64,000 nt of DNA from Rhodospirillales bacterium (GTDB lineage Bacteria; Pseudomonadota; Alphaproteobacteria; Rhodospirillales; Rhodospirillaceae): assembly GCA_028278135.1 (NCBI GenBank), contig JANQEW010000020.1, forward strand, positions 62,001-126,000, read 5' to 3'. How positions within the stretch are numbered: the first letter of the stretch is position 1; every line of letters begins with the position of its first letter. The notes under the pieces were generated by a model. It was not told the DNA's origin and ran no database searches. It saw only the letters and a program-made list of their open reading frames with translations. This document shows positions 1 to 7,832 of this stretch, piece after piece. A program made the position numbers and the translations under genes.

Positions 1-2
1 GT

Positions 3-491
3 GGTATTGAAGTCGGACATATCTTTTATTTCGGTCGGAAATATTCAGATCCTATGAGAGCTATGGTGGTTGGGCCAGATGGAGACCTCGTCCCAGTAGA
101 AATGGGTTCCTATGGCATAGGCATCTCCCGCTTGGTTGCGGCTATCATTGAAGCCTCTCATGACGAGGCTGGTATCATATGGCCAGCCGCTGTGGCACCT
201 TTCAGAGTTGGACTGATTAATCTGAAAGGCGGCGACACGGCAATAGATGCAGGTTGTGATGCTCTGTACGAGATGTTGTGTCGGGCACGGGTGGAAGTCC
301 TTTATGATGATCGCCATGAACGGGTTGGCACGAAGTTCGCCGATATGGACCTGATTGGTCTGCCGTGGCAAGTCATCGTCGGGCCCAAAAGCTTGGCACG
401 AGGCGTGATCGAATTGAAGAATCGTGCCACAGGTGCTCGGGAGGAATTGTCACCGGAGGCCCTTATGGAGCGTCTGCGTGCGAAAGATTAG
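3..491 (+). CDS. proS: Prolyl-tRNA synthetase, C-terminal part (runs off left edge)
   Basis: Charges tRNA-Pro with proline in the cytosol. Only the last ~162 residues are in the window; the reading frame is open to the left edge. The segment begins with [15 protein letters not shown] and continues into class II synthetase motif 3 ([17 protein letters not shown], with its ATP-binding Arg). The C-terminal anticodon-binding domain follows ([20 protein letters not shown], then a short end at AKD). The next gene, lolC, starts 41 bp downstream. proS followed by lolC and lolD is a common alphaproteobacterial order. Whether the editing domain is present cannot be judged from this fragment. Confidence 0.93.
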   Translation, partial: GIEVGHIFYFGRKYSDPMRAMVVGPDGDLVPVEMGSYGIGISRLVAAIIEASHDEAGIIWPAAVAPFRVGLINLKGGDTAIDAGCDALYEMLCRARVEVLYDDRHERVGTKFADMDLIGLPWQVIVGPKSLARGVIELKNRATGAREELSPEALMERLRAKD

Positions 492-532
492 CAGAACTTT
501 CTAAAATTTACGTTTTACGGTAGAAAAGAGAA

Positions 533-1783
533 GTGTTTTCGCCATTAGAACGCATGATTGCCTCGCGCTATTTGCGCACCCGGCGGAGCGATGGTTTTAT
601 CTCAGTCATTGTCGGTTTTTCTCTGCTTGGCATTGGGCTAGGTGTGGCAACGTTAATCATCGTCATGGCGGTGATGAACGGTTTCCGTCAAGAACTGCTC
701 TCCCGTATTCTCGGGCTGAACGGTCATGTGATTCTCCATGGTCCCATGGAACAGTTAAGCGACTTCGACTCTCTGGCTGCAAGGGTACGTGCCCTCCCAG
801 GGGTGTCTCGGGTTGTCCCAACAATCTCTGGTCAAGTGATGGCAACCAGCGTCAGTCATGCAACAGGTGCGGTCGTCCGAGGTCTGTTCCCCTCTGACAT
901 CTCCTCTCTCATACCAATAATTAATGGTATAAATGAAGGAAACATAGAAAATTTTAACGATCATCATGGTGTGGTGGTGATCGGCACACGCATGGCTCAT
1001 AAGCTGGGGTTACACGTGGGTGACTCTGTCACTCTGGTCAACGCGAGAGGCAACATCACGGCTTTTGGCACCGTACCCCGGTTACGGATGTTTCGTATTG
1101 TCGCGATCTTCAGTGTTGGGATGTACGAGTATGATAGTGCGTTTATCTACATGCCGATAGAGACAGCACGGCTATACTTTGATCTACCTAAGGGCACTGT
1201 TAGCCACCTAGAGATCATGCTGGAGAATCCCGACAAGGCATGGGAAGCGAGCGCAGCGATAGCCCGTATAGCTGACTCTTCCCTTCGCATATACAACTGG
1301 CAGAATGTTAATGAGAGTTTTTTCAACGCTATTAAGGTGGAACGGAACGTGATGTTCCTGATTCTCACATTGATCGTCTTGGTCGCAGCCTTCAATATCA
1401 TCTCTGGTCTGATCATGCTGGTGAAAGATAAGAGCCGAGATATCGCCATCCTACGTACCATGGGGGCCACCCGTGGCATGATTCTGCGGATATTCCTTCT
1501 GAGTGGCGCCAGTATAGGGGTCATAGGTACATCGATAGGACTATTAATTGGATTATTATTTTCATTAAAAATTGAAAATATTCGTCAGTTTCTACAAAGT
1601 CTCACTGGGAATGAGTTATTTGCAGCTGAGATTTATTTTCTCTCCCACCTACCGGCTCAGGTAGCCCCAGACGATGTCCTCTCAGTGGTACTGATGGCAC
1701 TTGGGTTGTCATTCAGCGCCACGATCTATCCCGCCTGGCGGGCGGCCTGTTCCGATCCTGTTACAGCCCTGCGCTATGCATGA
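533..1783 (+). CDS. lolC: Lipoprotein-releasing ABC transporter permease LolC/LolE
   Basis: Inner-membrane permease of the Lol system, which extracts outer-membrane lipoproteins and passes them to LolA. 416 residues, GTG start. An N-terminal membrane segment lies at about residues 20-50 (SVIVGFSLLGIGLGVATLII, then VMNGFRQELLSRILGLNGH, typical of LolC/E). A large periplasmic domain follows, then three C-terminal membrane segments at about 270-395, with the FtsX-like motif KDKSRDIAILRTMGATRGMI. A single permease gene is usual in alphaproteobacteria, where LolC/E is probably a homodimer, so the C versus E name is a convention. It overlaps lolD by ATGA. Two short stretches (about 905-960 and 1540-1590) are markedly richer in A/T-ending codons than the rest. 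Confidence 0.94.
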   Translation: MFSPLERMIASRYLRTRRSDGFISVIVGFSLLGIGLGVATLIIVMAVMNGFRQELLSRILGLNGHVILHGPMEQLSDFDSLAARVRALPGVSRVVPTISGQVMATSVSHATGAVVRGLFPSDISSLIPIINGINEGNIENFNDHHGVVVIGTRMAHKLGLHVGDSVTLVNARGNITAFGTVPRLRMFRIVAIFSVGMYEYDSAFIYMPIETARLYFDLPKGTVSHLEIMLENPDKAWEASAAIARIADSSLRIYNWQNVNESFFNAIKVERNVMFLILTLIVLVAAFNIISGLIMLVKDKSRDIAILRTMGATRGMILRIFLLSGASIGVIGTSIGLLIGLLFSLKIENIRQFLQSLTGNELFAAEIYFLSHLPAQVAPDDVLSVVLMALGLSFSATIYPAWRAACSDPVTALRYA

Positions 1784-2523
1784 CCCAGCCACAGGTCGAT
1801 GATATGGAAGAGGGCGTCTTAATGCTGAAAGACGTGCAACGGCACTTTCGTCAGGGAACAGGAGTACTGGTAGTCCTCAAGGGCGTCTCGCTCGTCTTGC
1901 GGCCAGGCGAGATTATAGCCTTGGTGGGGCCTTCCGGCGCTGGTAAATCAACTCTACTGCAAATAGCTGGTCTCTTAGAATATGCAAATTCGGGTTTTAT
2001 TCGTGTTGCCGGCTACCAAGCAGATCAGCTGCCAGATCACCGCAGAACGGTTTTACGGCGTGACTGTCTTGGTTTTGTCTATCAGTACCACCATCTGTTA
2101 CAGGAATTTTCTGCTCTGGAAAATGTTGTCGTGCCGCAGATGATTGCTCGCGTGCCGCACAGAATGGCTGTCGAGCGGGCTCAACATTTGCTCGATCGCA
2201 TGAGACTGGGTTGCCGTGCTGAATATTGGCCCAGTCAGCTCTCAGGTGGCGAACAGCAGCGCGTTGCTATAGCCCGTGCTTTAGCGAACAAGCCACGAGT
2301 GTTGCTCGCAGATGAGCCTACAGGTAACCTCGACTCGGAAACATCGGGAAAGGTCTTCGCGGAATTACTGCGACTGGCACGGGAAGAAAGGCTCGCTGCT
2401 TTGATCGCAACTCACAATGTTGAGTTATCGCGCGGCGCGGACAGGATTCTGGAATTGCGCAAGGGCTCTCTTTTGCCTCTTGCAAAGCAGTCGAAGCCCC
2501 CCCTAGCTGAAGATCCCTTATGA
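1780..2523 (+). CDS. lolD: Lipoprotein-releasing ABC transporter ATP-binding protein LolD
   Basis: Cytoplasmic ATPase that powers lipoprotein release by LolC. 247 residues. Walker A GPSGAGKS at about residue 49, the LolD-type Q-loop region FVYQYHHLLQEFSALENVV, signature LSGGEQQRVAIARAL, Walker B VLLADEPTGNLD, and the switch His in ATHN. It starts inside the lolC stop codon (ATGA), so the two are translationally coupled. The stop TGA is the start of a perfect 9-bp tandem duplication that supplies a second in-frame TGA. In many relatives dnaE follows lolCD; here a 236-bp spacer and apt follow instead. Confidence 0.95.
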   Translation: MTQPQVDDMEEGVLMLKDVQRHFRQGTGVLVVLKGVSLVLRPGEIIALVGPSGAGKSTLLQIAGLLEYANSGFIRVAGYQADQLPDHRRTVLRRDCLGFVYQYHHLLQEFSALENVVVPQMIARVPHRMAVERAQHLLDRMRLGCRAEYWPSQLSGGEQQRVAIARALANKPRVLLADEPTGNLDSETSGKVFAELLRLAREERLAALIATHNVELSRGADRILELRKGSLLPLAKQSKPPLAEDPL

Positions 2524-2538
2524 CACACATGACACACA
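2521..2538 (+). repeat. 9-bp tandem duplication beginning at the lolD stop codon
   Basis: tgacacaca occurs twice head to tail (2521-2529 and 2530-2538). The first three bases are the lolD stop codon, and the second copy gives another TGA in the same frame. Confidence 0.95.
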
Positions 2539-2548
2539 TACAGTCTCT

Positions 2549-2566
2549 AACCCTCCTCTGAGGGTT
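2549..2566. terminator. Stem-loop downstream of lolD
   Basis: aaccctc-ctct-gagggtt forms a perfect 7-bp stem with a 4-nt loop 25 bp after the lolD stop codon. No T-run follows, so this is only a candidate terminator or mRNA 3' end. A second small palindrome (tgtcac-atc-gtgaca) lies at 2593-2607. Nothing else is recognisable in the 236-bp lolD-apt spacer. Confidence 0.4.
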
Positions 2567-2759
2567 GACAAGAATCACAACATGATGTCAGATGTCACAT
2601 CGTGACAGTCATGGGGAGTCATGAGGGCGGTTGGGTGAGAGGTGTGAACCAGACGCCTTGTAAACGCACAGTCAATCTGCTAGCACCGCGCTTTGTGAGT
2701 GGCGCCAGGTAAGGTATTAAGGGCCTGTCGCCGGTGTTTCAACAGCAGGCCATTGTCCC

Positions 2760-3275
2760 ATGAATCTCAAGAATCACATTCGCGGGGTTCCAGATTTCCC
2801 GAAACCAGGGATATATTTCTACGATGTTTCAACGCTTTTTGCTCATCCGGACGCCTGGCAGGTCACGATGAATCGTTTGGCCGAAGCCGTCAGAGGCTAT
2901 CAGCCAGATGTGTTGGCTGGGATAGAGTCGCGTGGGTTCCCAGTCGCCGCATCCCTGGCCTTGAAGCTGGAGTGTGGTTTTGTCATGATTCGTAAACAGG
3001 GGAAACTCCCTGGACCCGCCCGCCGGTGCGAGTATGCTCTCGAATATGGATCTGATGTGCTCGAAATCCAGGCAAACATCATCAAACCAAAGACACGAGT
3101 CGTTGTATTAGATGACATAATAGCAACTGGCAGTACAATGCGCACAGCTATTAAATTATTACGATTAATTAATGCAAATGTTACTGCCGCTGCTTGTATT
3201 GTCGAGCTCTCCTTCCTCAAGGGTCTGTCAACATTGGATGTTCCATGTGCCGTCCTGGCGTCCTATGATCGGTAG
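2760..3275 (+). CDS. apt: Adenine phosphoribosyltransferase
   Basis: Salvages adenine: adenine plus PRPP gives AMP and pyrophosphate, in the cytosol. 171 residues, the usual Apt length. It begins [20 protein letters not shown], the standard Apt N-terminus. The segment [20 protein letters not shown] is the conserved flexible region, and the PRPP-binding loop is [13 protein letters not shown] at about residue 118. There is no strong ribosome-binding site before the ATG, but the N-terminal match fixes the start. The stop codon lies inside a 9-bp tandem duplication that gives a second in-frame TAG. Codons at about 3105-3180 are noticeably AT-rich. Confidence 0.95.
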   Translation: MNLKNHIRGVPDFPKPGIYFYDVSTLFAHPDAWQVTMNRLAEAVRGYQPDVLAGIESRGFPVAASLALKLECGFVMIRKQGKLPGPARRCEYALEYGSDVLEIQANIIKPKTRVVVLDDIIATGSTMRTAIKLLRLINANVTAAACIVELSFLKGLSTLDVPCAVLASYDR

Positions 3276-3288
3276 ACAGGGTAGACAG
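3271..3288 (+). repeat. 9-bp tandem duplication over the apt stop codon
   Basis: ggtagacag is repeated head to tail (3271-3279, 3280-3288). The first copy contains the apt stop TAG (3273-3275). The second copy supplies an in-frame TAG at 3282-3284. Confidence 0.95.
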
Positions 3289-3399
3289 AGGCGATCCTCC
3301 TTCCTCTTACATCCCTCTTACATCTCTTACATAGTCTTTGCACGCCACACCGAAGGATCTGAACAAGCCGGCGGACAAGGGGTCCGTACGCCAATCCCA

Positions 3400-3433
3400 C
3401 CGGGTGTAAGCTCTTCCCGGGTGTAAGCTCTTC
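3400..3433. repeat. 17-bp perfect tandem duplication
   Basis: ccgggtgtaagctcttc occurs at 3400-3416 and again at 3417-3433 without mismatch, in the spacer after apt. A looser triple repeat of tcttacat lies just upstream, at about 3305-3332. Confidence 0.95.
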
Positions 3434-3456
3434 AATGCCCTGCTCATGTATTGACT

Positions 3457-3484
3457 CTTATATCTATTATCTTATATCTATTAT
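3457..3484. repeat. 14-bp perfect tandem duplication
   Basis: cttatatctattat is present at 3457-3470 and 3471-3484. It lies immediately beyond the 3' end of the decayed PuuD-like gene. Confidence 0.95.
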
Positions 3485-3492
3485 TGCATTGA

Positions 3493-3905
3493 TTAAATTT
3501 GCCAAGAAGCCCGGCCCGCAGCAGTGAGCCGTACAATGTGTCTTGGTGCGAACTGCCTCTCGAGTGATGCATCGGCCTCTGGCATATGACCAGACTGTTC
3601 GCAGCACACATGGAGCGTACCTCCTAAAGCCACGTTCAGTTCCTGAAGGCCACGGCAAATGGCCAGGCATGCAAAGATTCACGCAGGCACGATCGTCGTC
3701 GCGTCACGGCGATGGTCATAAGCCAGAGCTTTGAGGGCTGTAAAGGCTGGGATGAAGATTGGATTCGCTACAGGTGAGCAGAATACCATCCACATGACTC
3801 AGCAGTTCCTCAGGATGAAAAGACTCTCCTACTCCTACTACTCCTAGTGGAATGGCACACCGTCAGCGGCCTCTGAGACAGCAGGAACGGCATGAAAATC
3901 CTCAC
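3493..3905 (-). pseudogene. Decayed PuuD-like class I glutamine amidotransferase (peptidase C26)
   Basis: The gap between apt and lolA translates on the minus strand into recognisable pieces of a gamma-glutamyl-gamma-aminobutyrate hydrolase family protein. Frame 1 (3856-3716) reads GESFHPEELLSHVDGILLT and then a stop. Frame 2 (3738-3493) reads ALKALAYDHRRDATTIVPA, a TGA, then the nucleophile-elbow motif LAICRGLQELNVALGGTLH with its Cys. It continues with HMPEADASLERQFAPRHIVR, the usual next block of the family. A weak N-terminal piece (PAVSEAADGVPFH) is in a third frame near 3850-3900. So at least two frameshifts and one in-frame stop separate conserved blocks that are in the correct order. 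The intact family cleaves gamma-glutamyl amides; this copy cannot be expressed as one protein. Confidence 0.85.
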
Positions 3906-3915
3906 CCGCCGCCGA

Positions 3916-4716
3916 TCAATGGCCTTGGCATGCAATAAGCCCTTTCTGGTGCCAATCCGCATGCCATAGAGCGCCCCAGCTTGTATGGGGCGTCGGGGGG
4001 TCCTGGCTTTGAAATTTAAAAAAATCAGGATCGAAAGTCAGTCCCGTTTTAACAGCGTAAAGAGAAACTGTGATGATTTGTCCTTTAAGATCTTTAATGC
4101 GCCACTGCTTCAGAGTGAAAGGCCGTTCTCCAAACAAGAGAGACAACTCACCTGCGGATGGATCTTGTGTCAAGAGCAGACTCGCTTCAACGGTACCAGG
4201 CATACGCCGTGCATCAGTGACGGTGACATCGTCCTTCAGGTGGACGGGAGTCTGCAACATCACTCCTGCCGGCGTGGCATCCAACCGGATATAGGAAGTC
4301 TGTTCCAGGTCTGCGTCGTGATAGATGAGATGCCAACCATTGGAAACAATCATCACATGAGATGGCGGATCATACTCAAGACGCATCCTACCCGGTTGCG
4401 ATAGGAATATGGTGCCTTTGCTCACATTCATACTATTGTTGCGAGAAATTTGCAGAAAACGCGCCCGCATCGTTCCTACCCTATTCAGGGAAGATTCTAC
4501 TTGTGCCAGAGTTTCCCAAATTTTCCAAGAGGGGAGAGCACTACGCCCTGCCAGCGGATCAGTCGATGCCACAGCCTGAGGTATCTCAGCGACAGTGAAA
4601 GCCCCTAGTATCATGAGAACTCTGCTGCTCATGCCGCACAGTCTCATGACCTGTCTGACAAAGCAAGGCAGGCACCCTCCTGATGGCCGTTGGGATTGGG
4701 AAAGATGAGAGAGCAA
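3916..4716 (-). CDS. lolA: Outer-membrane lipoprotein carrier protein LolA family
   Basis: Periplasmic chaperone that carries lipoproteins from LolCD to the outer membrane. 266 residues from a TTG codon preceded by AGGAAAGGG (inside the atpF end). A shorter start at ATG 4647 would give a cleaner signal peptide (MRLCGMSSRVLMILGAFTVA, cleavage near AVAS). The mature part has the LolA pattern: VESSLNRVGTMRARFLQIS, then GTIFLSQPGRMRLEYDPPSH, then a run of beta strands (WHLIYHDADLEQTSYIRL). It is the last gene of the F0 operon, 1 nt after the atpF stop, so it is probably co-transcribed. The C-terminal 25 residues look degenerate. Confidence 0.85.
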   Translation of the reverse strand: MLSHLSQSQRPSGGCLPCFVRQVMRLCGMSSRVLMILGAFTVAEIPQAVASTDPLAGRSALPSWKIWETLAQVESSLNRVGTMRARFLQISRNNSMNVSKGTIFLSQPGRMRLEYDPPSHVMIVSNGWHLIYHDADLEQTSYIRLDATPAGVMLQTPVHLKDDVTVTDARRMPGTVEASLLLTQDPSAGELSLLFGERPFTLKQWRIKDLKGQIITVSLYAVKTGLTFDPDFFKFQSQDPPTPHTSWGALWHADWHQKGLIACQGH

Positions 4717-4717
4717 A

Positions 4718-5212
4718 TCAGCCCTTTCCTAAACGGAGTGGTAATTCCTGGATCGTCTGATGAACGAGGGCTCCGCCTCGCTCTCTGTCCATGTTCTCAG
4801 CAAGAATCTGTCCTGTGGCACCTATTGCGATCGTAATCACGAGATCCCGCACTTCATTCATGGCCTGGGTTTCAGCCTGTGCGATGCGACTCAACGCCTG
4901 GGTAGTACGGCCCTGAGTGACTCTTTGGAGTTCGGAGAGAGCCTCCGTTTTATAGCGTTCCGCCTCTGCACAGGCATGGGATATGATCTCCTCTGCATCC
5001 CTCATCATGTCACGCTGTTTACGCTGGTATTCCGCAAAAATATGCTGTGCCTCTTCTCGCAGGAGACGAGCTGTGTCAAGTTTATTTCTTATCGTCTCTG
5101 CCCGTGCATCGAGCCTCTCCACAAGCCATTTTACTACAGGTTTATAACTCATTGTAATGACAATGAAAAAAGAAATTGCGACCCAGAAATCCGGTGTGGC
5201 ATAAGCCATCAT
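4718..5212 (-). CDS. atpF: ATP synthase F0 subunit b
   Basis: Peripheral-stalk subunit linking F0 to F1. 164 residues. One N-terminal membrane segment (about residues 8-25, FWVAISFFIVITMSYKPVV) is followed by a long charged helix (about 30-140, rich in A, E, R, Q) expected to form the right-handed coiled coil. It begins in the stop codon of the b' gene (ATGA) and ends one base before lolA. The paired b and b' genes mark an alphaproteobacterial or photosynthetic-type F0. It lies in the order atpI-atpB-atpE-b'-b. Confidence 0.94.
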   Translation of the reverse strand: MMAYATPDFWVAISFFIVITMSYKPVVKWLVERLDARAETIRNKLDTARLLREEAQHIFAEYQRKQRDMMRDAEEIISHACAEAERYKTEALSELQRVTQGRTTQALSRIAQAETQAMNEVRDLVITIAIGATGQILAENMDRERGGALVHQTIQELPLRLGKG

Positions 5213-5706
5213 TGCGCGTTCTCCTTGAGAACATCCGCTACTTTAGTCCGATAATAAGGCGTCTCCAGGGTCAGGTCCACGAGACGGGTGACCGTCGCTT
5301 CTGCTACTTCCGCTGCTATCTCCGGAACTTTCTCCAGGACAACCTGTTTGGCCGCCGCAATGCTCTCCTCTCCAGCCTTCACTTCTGCGGCCAATCGCTC
5401 GGTCACTTCCCGGTGACGGCTTTGCACGAGGTGGGTGATCTCTTCCTGACTGCGTTGAAGAATTGCACGAGCCTGTGATCGCGCGTCCGCCAACGCCTGC
5501 TCATAGTCACGGATGGTCTCTTCCGTCTGGGCCTTCAGCTGCGCCGCTCTATCAAGATCTTCCTCGATGCGGCGTTGACGTTCGGAGAGTACATTCGTAA
5601 TGCGTGGCAAGGCAAAACGAGCCATCAGGATGTAAAGCATGCCAAAAAAAATGACCAGCCAGAAGAGCTGGGATGGGAAAAAGGTCGTATTAAATTGTGG
5701 TAACAT
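5209..5706 (-). CDS. atpG: ATP synthase F0 subunit b'
   Basis: Second peripheral-stalk subunit, forming a b/b' heterodimer. Start placed at the ATG followed by LPQFNTTFFPSQLFWLVIFF, giving 165 residues. An in-frame upstream extension (to 5775) lacks family resemblance. The membrane segment is at residues 9-28, then RFALPRITNVLSERQRRIEE and a long coiled coil. The ribosome-binding site is duplicated: two identical 10-bp copies containing AAGGAG precede the ATG. Symbols differ between databases (atpF2, atpG, atpX). Confidence 0.92.
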   Translation of the reverse strand: MLPQFNTTFFPSQLFWLVIFFGMLYILMARFALPRITNVLSERQRRIEEDLDRAAQLKAQTEETIRDYEQALADARSQARAILQRSQEEITHLVQSRHREVTERLAAEVKAGEESIAAAKQVVLEKVPEIAAEVAEATVTRLVDLTLETPYYRTKVADVLKENAQ

Positions 5707-5707
5707 C

Positions 5708-5727
5708 GTGACTCCTTGTGACTCCTT
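5708..5727 (-). promoter_or_regulatory. Tandemly duplicated Shine-Dalgarno before the b' gene
   Basis: On the minus strand AAGGAGTCAC occurs twice in direct succession (5727-5718, 5717-5708), ending one base before the b' ATG (5706). The AAGGAG nearest the start is 5 nt from it and the other is 15 nt away. Only the proximal one is at standard spacing, so the distal one is probably a neutral duplicate. Confidence 0.85.
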
Positions 5728-5783
5728 TTTCACATCCTTCGTAGCGTGCCACGCTACTGACCGTGTGTGTGGCACAAACTCAC

Positions 5784-5809
5784 TTCAAGCGGCAAATTCA
5801 AGCGGCAAA
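5784..5809 (-). repeat. 13-bp tandem duplication over the atpE stop codon
   Basis: ttcaagcggcaaa (plus strand) occurs at 5784-5796 and 5797-5809. On the minus strand each copy is the atpE end (Phe-Ala-Ala-stop). The repeat length is not a multiple of three, so the second stop is out of frame. Confidence 0.95.
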
Positions 5810-6025
5810 GAGTAAAATCAGAGCAACGACGAGGGCGAAGAGGGCAATCGCTTCAGTCACAGCGAATCCGATCCAGCCATAAAGCTCAACATTGTTTTTT
5901 GCTGCCGGATTACGCCCAACAGTAGATATCAAGTTGGACCAAATATTACCGACTCCGATGCCGGACCCGATCATGCCAATAGCGGCTAAACCTGCGCCGA
6001 TCATTTTTGCTGCTGCAGGATCCAT
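5798..6025 (-). CDS. atpE: ATP synthase F0 subunit c
   Basis: Proteolipid of the proton-conducting c ring in the inner membrane. Start placed at ATG 6025 (MDPAAAKMIGAGLAAIGMIG), preceded by AAAGGAAAGGAAC; 75 residues, the family norm. Two membrane helices are separated by the polar loop GRNPAAKNN. The second helix carries the ion-binding Glu in FAVTEAIALFALVVAL. A longer in-frame opening to 6076 has no family match. The stop codon lies in a 13-bp tandem duplication. Confidence 0.96.
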   Translation of the reverse strand: MDPAAAKMIGAGLAAIGMIGSGIGVGNIWSNLISTVGRNPAAKNNVELYGWIGFAVTEAIALFALVVALILLFAA

Positions 6026-6060
6026 AGCGAGTTCCTTTCCTTTCACCCACACCTGCCCTT

Positions 6061-6100
6061 CCATGTCTACATACATGTATCCATGTCTACATACATGTAT
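6061..6100. repeat. 20-bp perfect tandem duplication in the atpB-atpE spacer
   Basis: The 20-bp unit at 6061-6080 (starting ccatgtctac, ending atacatgtat) is repeated exactly at 6081-6100. It lies between the atpB stop and the atpE ribosome-binding site. Confidence 0.96.
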
Positions 6101-6136
6101 AAGACCCTGTCGTCTGCGAAGACACCTGTTTCAGTT

Positions 6137-6862
6137 TTAGTGCATGTGAAGGGCGTCGTTTAAATAGATACATGATAAAATTGCGAACACGTAAGCTTGT
6201 AGAAAGGCGATACCGAATTCAAGAACAGTGACTCCCACTGTCGCAGCCAGTGGGACAACGCCTAGCAGAAGGCCCAAGGAGACAACGAAACCCGCTAGCA
6301 CCTTCAGCATAATGTGGCCCACAGTCACATTAGCGAAAAGCCGCACTGATAGGCTGAACGGTCTTGAAAGGTATGAGATGAGCTCAATGGGGATCAGAAT
6401 GGGCGCCGTTGCCCATGGAGCCCCATGTGGGAAGAACAGACGCAAGAAATGCAAGCCATGACGCATGAATCCTATCACCGTCACGCCAGCGAAGACTGTC
6501 ATGCCCAAGGCGCCTGTTACGATGATGTGACTTGTATAAGCGAAACTATACGGCAACATACCCAGTAAGTTACCTACTAACACAAACGTGAAAAGCGTAA
6601 ATATGAATGGAAAATACTCCTCACCTTCTTTGCCGACATTGTCACGAATCATATTCGCGACGAATCCATAAGTTATTTCGACTAAAGATTGGAATCTCCC
6701 AGGTACTAAACTGCGCTCACGCATTCCCCTGGCAAGGAAGAGATAAATGGCAAGAACGGCCACAAGCATAAACAGGGCCGAATTGGAAAAAGAAAGATCA
6801 AGCGCGCCGAATCTGATAGGAATCAGCGGCAGAATCTCAAATTGATGGACAGGGCTTCCCAC
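6137..6862 (-). CDS. atpB: ATP synthase F0 subunit a
   Basis: Stator channel subunit that carries protons to and from the c ring. 241 residues from a GTG codon (MGSPVHQFEILPLIPIRFGA). Membrane segments begin at about residues 30, 85, 115, 165 and 200. The essential Arg of the proton path is in LSVRLFANVTVGHIMLKV. The family block SLVEITYGFVANMIRDN is present. It lies 21 bp after atpI and 111 bp before atpE in the F0 operon. Confidence 0.95.
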   Translation of the reverse strand: MGSPVHQFEILPLIPIRFGALDLSFSNSALFMLVAVLAIYLFLARGMRERSLVPGRFQSLVEITYGFVANMIRDNVGKEGEEYFPFIFTLFTFVLVGNLLGMLPYSFAYTSHIIVTGALGMTVFAGVTVIGFMRHGLHFLRLFFPHGAPWATAPILIPIELISYLSRPFSLSVRLFANVTVGHIMLKVLAGFVVSLGLLLGVVPLAATVGVTVLEFGIAFLQAYVFAILSCIYLNDALHMH

Positions 6863-6883
6863 ACATCGCCTCGCTTTCCCCGT

Positions 6884-7264
6884 TCACAGACGCCCGCCCG
6901 GAGGCCTCTCTTCCTTGCGGCGTTTCGCCTGGCCGAGGCCAATAGATTCGTCAAGTCCCTGTGAGATGCGATAAACATTGAGCGTCCCAGCGACGCCACC
7001 CAGCACAAGAAACACGACCATAAACAATGGCTTCGTTTCAAGAATGCTATCTAACGACCATCCAAGACCACCACCGACAACTATTGCCGCAATGAACTCC
7101 AAACCCACCCGCCATGCCAATCCTAGCCTGTCAGACTCTTTCTCGCCCACTTTTGCAGTTTCTAAAGCCGTACCCCTTGCAGTCTGTAGCCTGATAGAAA
7201 AATCCGACAGTTTCTGATTCTGAGGGGATGTCGTGTCTTTTGCGTCTGCGTCTCTTCTACTCAT
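6884..7264 (-). CDS. atpI: ATP synthase protein I (AtpI, F0 assembly)
   Basis: Small membrane protein that leads F0 operons and helps c-ring assembly. 126 residues: a polar N-terminus, then two membrane segments (about 58-76 FIAAIVVGGGLGWSLDSIL and 82-100 FMVVFLVLGGVAGTLNVYR), then a basic tail. The glycine-rich first helix and the GVAGTLNVYR end are typical of the alphaproteobacterial AtpI family. First gene of the operon, behind a good sigma-70-like promoter at 7312-7340. Confidence 0.88.
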   Translation of the reverse strand: MSRRDADAKDTTSPQNQKLSDFSIRLQTARGTALETAKVGEKESDRLGLAWRVGLEFIAAIVVGGGLGWSLDSILETKPLFMVVFLVLGGVAGTLNVYRISQGLDESIGLGQAKRRKEERPPGGRL

Positions 7265-7311
7265 ATGCTCTGCTTATACATTATTTATTATTCACGGCCA
7301 AACGCTACAGC

Positions 7312-7340
7312 ACGATACGGAGCACTCAGCTTCCTGTCAA
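7312..7340 (-). promoter_or_regulatory. Sigma-70-type promoter for the F0 operon
   Basis: On the minus strand TTGACA (7340-7335) is followed after exactly 17 bp by TATCGT (7317-7312, four of six matches to TATAAT). It lies 48 bp upstream of the atpI ATG. Confidence 0.6.
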
Positions 7341-7420
7341 GGAAAACCAGCAATGGAAACAAGAGCGCCGTAGTACTGAGCAGAGCAAGCAGAGGGAAAA
7401 TCCCCCCCCTCCCTCATCTA

Positions 7421-7810
7421 TCACAATGCCTTGATCACCTCCTTGAGGAGCCCTTGTACCTCCACGGCTACATCGACGAGCTGCGGATTCTGAATAGCAT
7501 TCATAGAGGCAACAGGATCAACAGCAGAAACTTCCACAGAGCCACGCCTTTTTTCCTGGAGGACGACATTGCATGGCATCATGCTCCCGATCTTGTTTTC
7601 TAGTGACAGTGCCTGGAACGCATGCCTTGGGCTGCAGGCTCCCAGAATCATATAGGGATGCATCTCCCGTTGTAGATTTTCCTTCATAGCTTTCTGAACA
7701 TCAATTGTGGTCAGAATGCCGAATCCTCTCGCTTTCAGAGCATCAGTCACTTGGGAAATGGCATCGTCAAATGTTGTCCCATAGAGGGTCTTATCAAACG
7801 TATAGCCCAT
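7421..7810 (-). CDS. DUF302 domain protein
   Basis: 129 residues, start fixed by AGGAGG 7 nt upstream (MGYTFDKTLYGTTFDDAISQ). The sequence matches the DUF302 fold: the opening FDDAISQVTDALKARGFGIL, then the HPYMILGACSPRHAFQALSL block, then MPCNVVLQE and VDPVASM near the end. The Cys in GACSPRHA and the Cys in PCNV are both present. No signal peptide, so cytosolic. Function is unknown; DUF302 proteins are small and some have been linked to heme or redox processes. It follows thiSG by 22 bp and may be co-transcribed with it. Confidence 0.85.
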   Translation of the reverse strand: MGYTFDKTLYGTTFDDAISQVTDALKARGFGILTTIDVQKAMKENLQREMHPYMILGACSPRHAFQALSLENKIGSMMPCNVVLQEKRRGSVEVSAVDPVASMNAIQNPQLVDVAVEVQGLLKEVIKAL

Positions 7811-7832
7811 GAATGTCCTCCTACGCGAAATC

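Noticed and set aside
4760-5254. 164-codon plus-strand frame over the F0 b subunit
   Set aside because: Shadow of atpF, which has the expected membrane anchor and coiled coil.
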